Source of the DNA: Bacteroidales bacterium
GTDB lineage: Bacteria; Bacteroidota; Bacteroidia; Bacteroidales; P3
Length of the DNA stretch: 7,017 nt
NCBI GenBank assembly: GCA_023227645.1
Contig: JALNVJ010000075.1
Span: 1 to 7,017 of the forward strand
Reading direction: 5' to 3'
How positions within the stretch are numbered: position 1 is the stretch's first letter; each line of letters starts with the position of its first letter. Positions 6,410-7,017 of the stretch are shown one piece after another. Below the pieces are notes generated by a model. The model was not told where the DNA came from, did not search any database, and worked only from the letters and a program-made list of their open reading frames with translations. Both the position numbers and the translations under genes were made by a program.

Positions 6410-6440
6410 CAAAGAAACAAACTTTTCTTGAAAACACCAA
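6410..6440 (-). promoter_or_regulatory. Probable promoter of the rubredoxin gene
   Basis: On the minus strand TTG (6440-6438, preceded by G) and TTTCTTTG (6417-6410) are separated by 20 nt. This is close to the Bacteroidota -33/-7 pattern, with T in place of A at the second base of the -7 box. It lies 30 nt upstream of the ATG, giving a short leader. Confidence 0.55.
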
Positions 6441-6476
6441 CATTTTTATGAGAAAAAAAATAAAAAGCTCTAATTA

Positions 6477-6507
6477 TTTGGTAGTTGAATTATTTTTTGT
6501 AATTTTG
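6477..6507 (+). promoter_or_regulatory. Distal rpsL promoter (P1), perfect Bacteroidota consensus
   Basis: TTTG (6477-6480), 19 nt, then TAATTTTG (6500-6507) exactly fits -33 TTTG / -7 TAnnTTTG. Transcription would begin near 6513, about 275 nt upstream of the rpsL ATG, creating an unusually long leader or a separate small RNA. Confidence 0.75.
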
Positions 6508-6512
6508 CACTC

Positions 6513-6696
6513 CTAAAAATATGGTAACGACTTTCGTGGTGTTGTTTTATCTTTGTTCTAAAAGGTAATAGGGTTGGACACAATTAGAGAGTGAATCTTA
6601 ATGATAACCAAGTGGCTATGGTTTTTTAAGACGTTAATATTTGAGGGCTTAACTTACTTAAGTTTATTGATAATAGACAGTATTTTTCATTAAATA
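6513..6696 (+). other. Long leader or small-RNA region upstream of rpsL
   Basis: This stretch lies between the two rpsL promoters and contains no recognisable gene. A compound stem-loop sits at 6597-6630: CTTAA (6597-6601) pairs with TTAAG (6626-6630), and AACCA (6606-6610) pairs with TGGTT (6619-6623) across an internal loop. Its 3' side includes six T (6622-6627), so it could act as a weak attenuator or terminator. A second small hairpin, CTTAA/TTAAG with a five-base loop, lies at 6648-6662. Two tiny ATG frames exist: 6521-6568 (15 aa, MVTTFVVLFYLCSKR) and 6601-6693 (30 aa, aromatic and hydrophobic). Neither has a clear ribosome-binding site, and AT-rich DNA makes such frames by chance. It matches no Rfam-type RNA family that I recognise. 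Confidence 0.35.
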
Positions 6697-6727
6697 TTGT
6701 ATATTTCAGATTTTAGTAATACCTTTG
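6697..6727 (+). promoter_or_regulatory. Proximal rpsL promoter (P2)
   Basis: TTG (6697-6699, preceded by A 'TA' rather than T) lies 20 nt before TACCTTTG (6720-6727), a full TAnnTTTG -7 box. The expected start near 6733 leaves a leader of about 55 nt before rpsL. This is probably the main promoter for the ribosomal protein operon. Confidence 0.7.
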
Positions 6728-6787
6728 CAACCCGAATTTTAGCAAAGAAAAATAAAAAAAAGATATATATTAATTTTAAATTAAGGT

Positions 6788-7017
6788 ATGCCAACAATTC
6801 AACAATTAGTTCGTAAAGGACGTACTGATATCAACTACAAGAGTAAATCTCCTGCATTAGATTCATGTCCTCAACGTCGTGGTGTTTGTACCAGAGTTTA
6901 CACTACAACTCCAAAAAAACCAAATTCTGCAATGAGAAAAGTTGCAAGAGTTCGTTTGACGAATCAAAAAGAAGTGAATGCTTATATCCCAGGTGAAGGA
7001 CATAACTTACAAGAACA
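6788..7017 (+). CDS. rpsL: 30S ribosomal protein S12 (partial, 5' end)
   Basis: The first 76 codons of S12, a small-subunit protein at the decoding centre that monitors codon-anticodon pairing. The start MPTIQQLVRKGR and the invariant blocks CPQRRGVCTRVYTTTPKKPNSAMRKVARVRLTN (27-59) and YIPGEGHNLQEH are clear. The lysine equivalent to E. coli K42, the main site of streptomycin-resistance changes, is the wild-type Lys (K43 with Met counted). The second resistance site and the methylthiolated Asp near residue 88 lie beyond the window. In most bacteria rpsL heads the str operon with rpsG and fusA, expected to continue to the right. The gene is divergent from rubredoxin, with 408 nt between them. 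An AAGG at 6783-6786 is too close to the ATG to serve as a normal Shine-Dalgarno site. Confidence 0.98.
   Translation, partial: MPTIQQLVRKGRTDINYKSKSPALDSCPQRRGVCTRVYTTTPKKPNSAMRKVARVRLTNQKEVNAYIPGEGHNLQE

Noticed and set aside
6380..6412. N-terminal extension of rubredoxin to a TTG codon
   Set aside because: The extension overlaps the predicted -7 promoter box, adds a non-homologous lysine-rich stretch, and the ATG gives exactly the typical rubredoxin length.
6448..6516. 22-codon plus-strand ATG frame before rpsL
   Set aside because: It lies across the P1 promoter itself, so transcripts from P1 would not contain it, and it shows no coding features.

Overview
The window looks like chromosomal core-genome DNA from a low-GC member of the Bacteroidota, probably a Bacteroidales-like anaerobe or microaerophile. 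Four things point there. Several promoters match the Bacteroidota-specific pattern TTTG (-33), about 19-21 nt, TAnnTTTG (-7) instead of sigma70 boxes. One exported protein carries a C-terminal type IX secretion (T9SS) sorting domain. Start codons lack convincing Shine-Dalgarno sequences. The TonB and ribosomal protein S12 sequences also fit. The lifestyle remark rests only on the rubredoxin gene and is inference.

Layout. Positions 1-35 hold the last codons of a plus-strand gene, followed by a hairpin terminator. The minus-strand block from 2470 down to 130 reads tRNA-Asn(GTT), a strong terminator, a family 2 glycosyltransferase gene, and tyrS (tyrosyl-tRNA synthetase). The tRNA has an excellent promoter preceded by three phased A-tracts. 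The plus-strand block 2716-6161 encodes a secreted four-module fibronectin-III-like protein with a T9SS tail, then ExbB/TolQ-, ExbD/TolR- and TonB-type proteins. These genes are tightly packed (gaps of 17, 13 and 2 nt) and end at a bidirectional terminator shared with a convergent rubredoxin gene (6379-6218, minus strand). A 408-nt divergent intergenic region follows, then rpsL (ribosomal protein S12), which runs off the right edge.

How the genes work together. ExbB, ExbD and TonB form an inner-membrane motor that uses the proton motive force to drive TonB-dependent transporters in the outer membrane. Here the module appears to be co-transcribed with a surface or secreted protein of unknown binding target. 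rpsL has two good promoters, and the outer one would produce a leader of about 270 nt with a stem-loop and small open frames.

I see no mobile element, CRISPR array, defence locus or clearly new system. The points most worth a second look are the rpsL leader, the operon linking a T9SS protein to an Exb/TonB motor, the glycine-rich TonB, and the bent-looking upstream region of the tRNA promoter.
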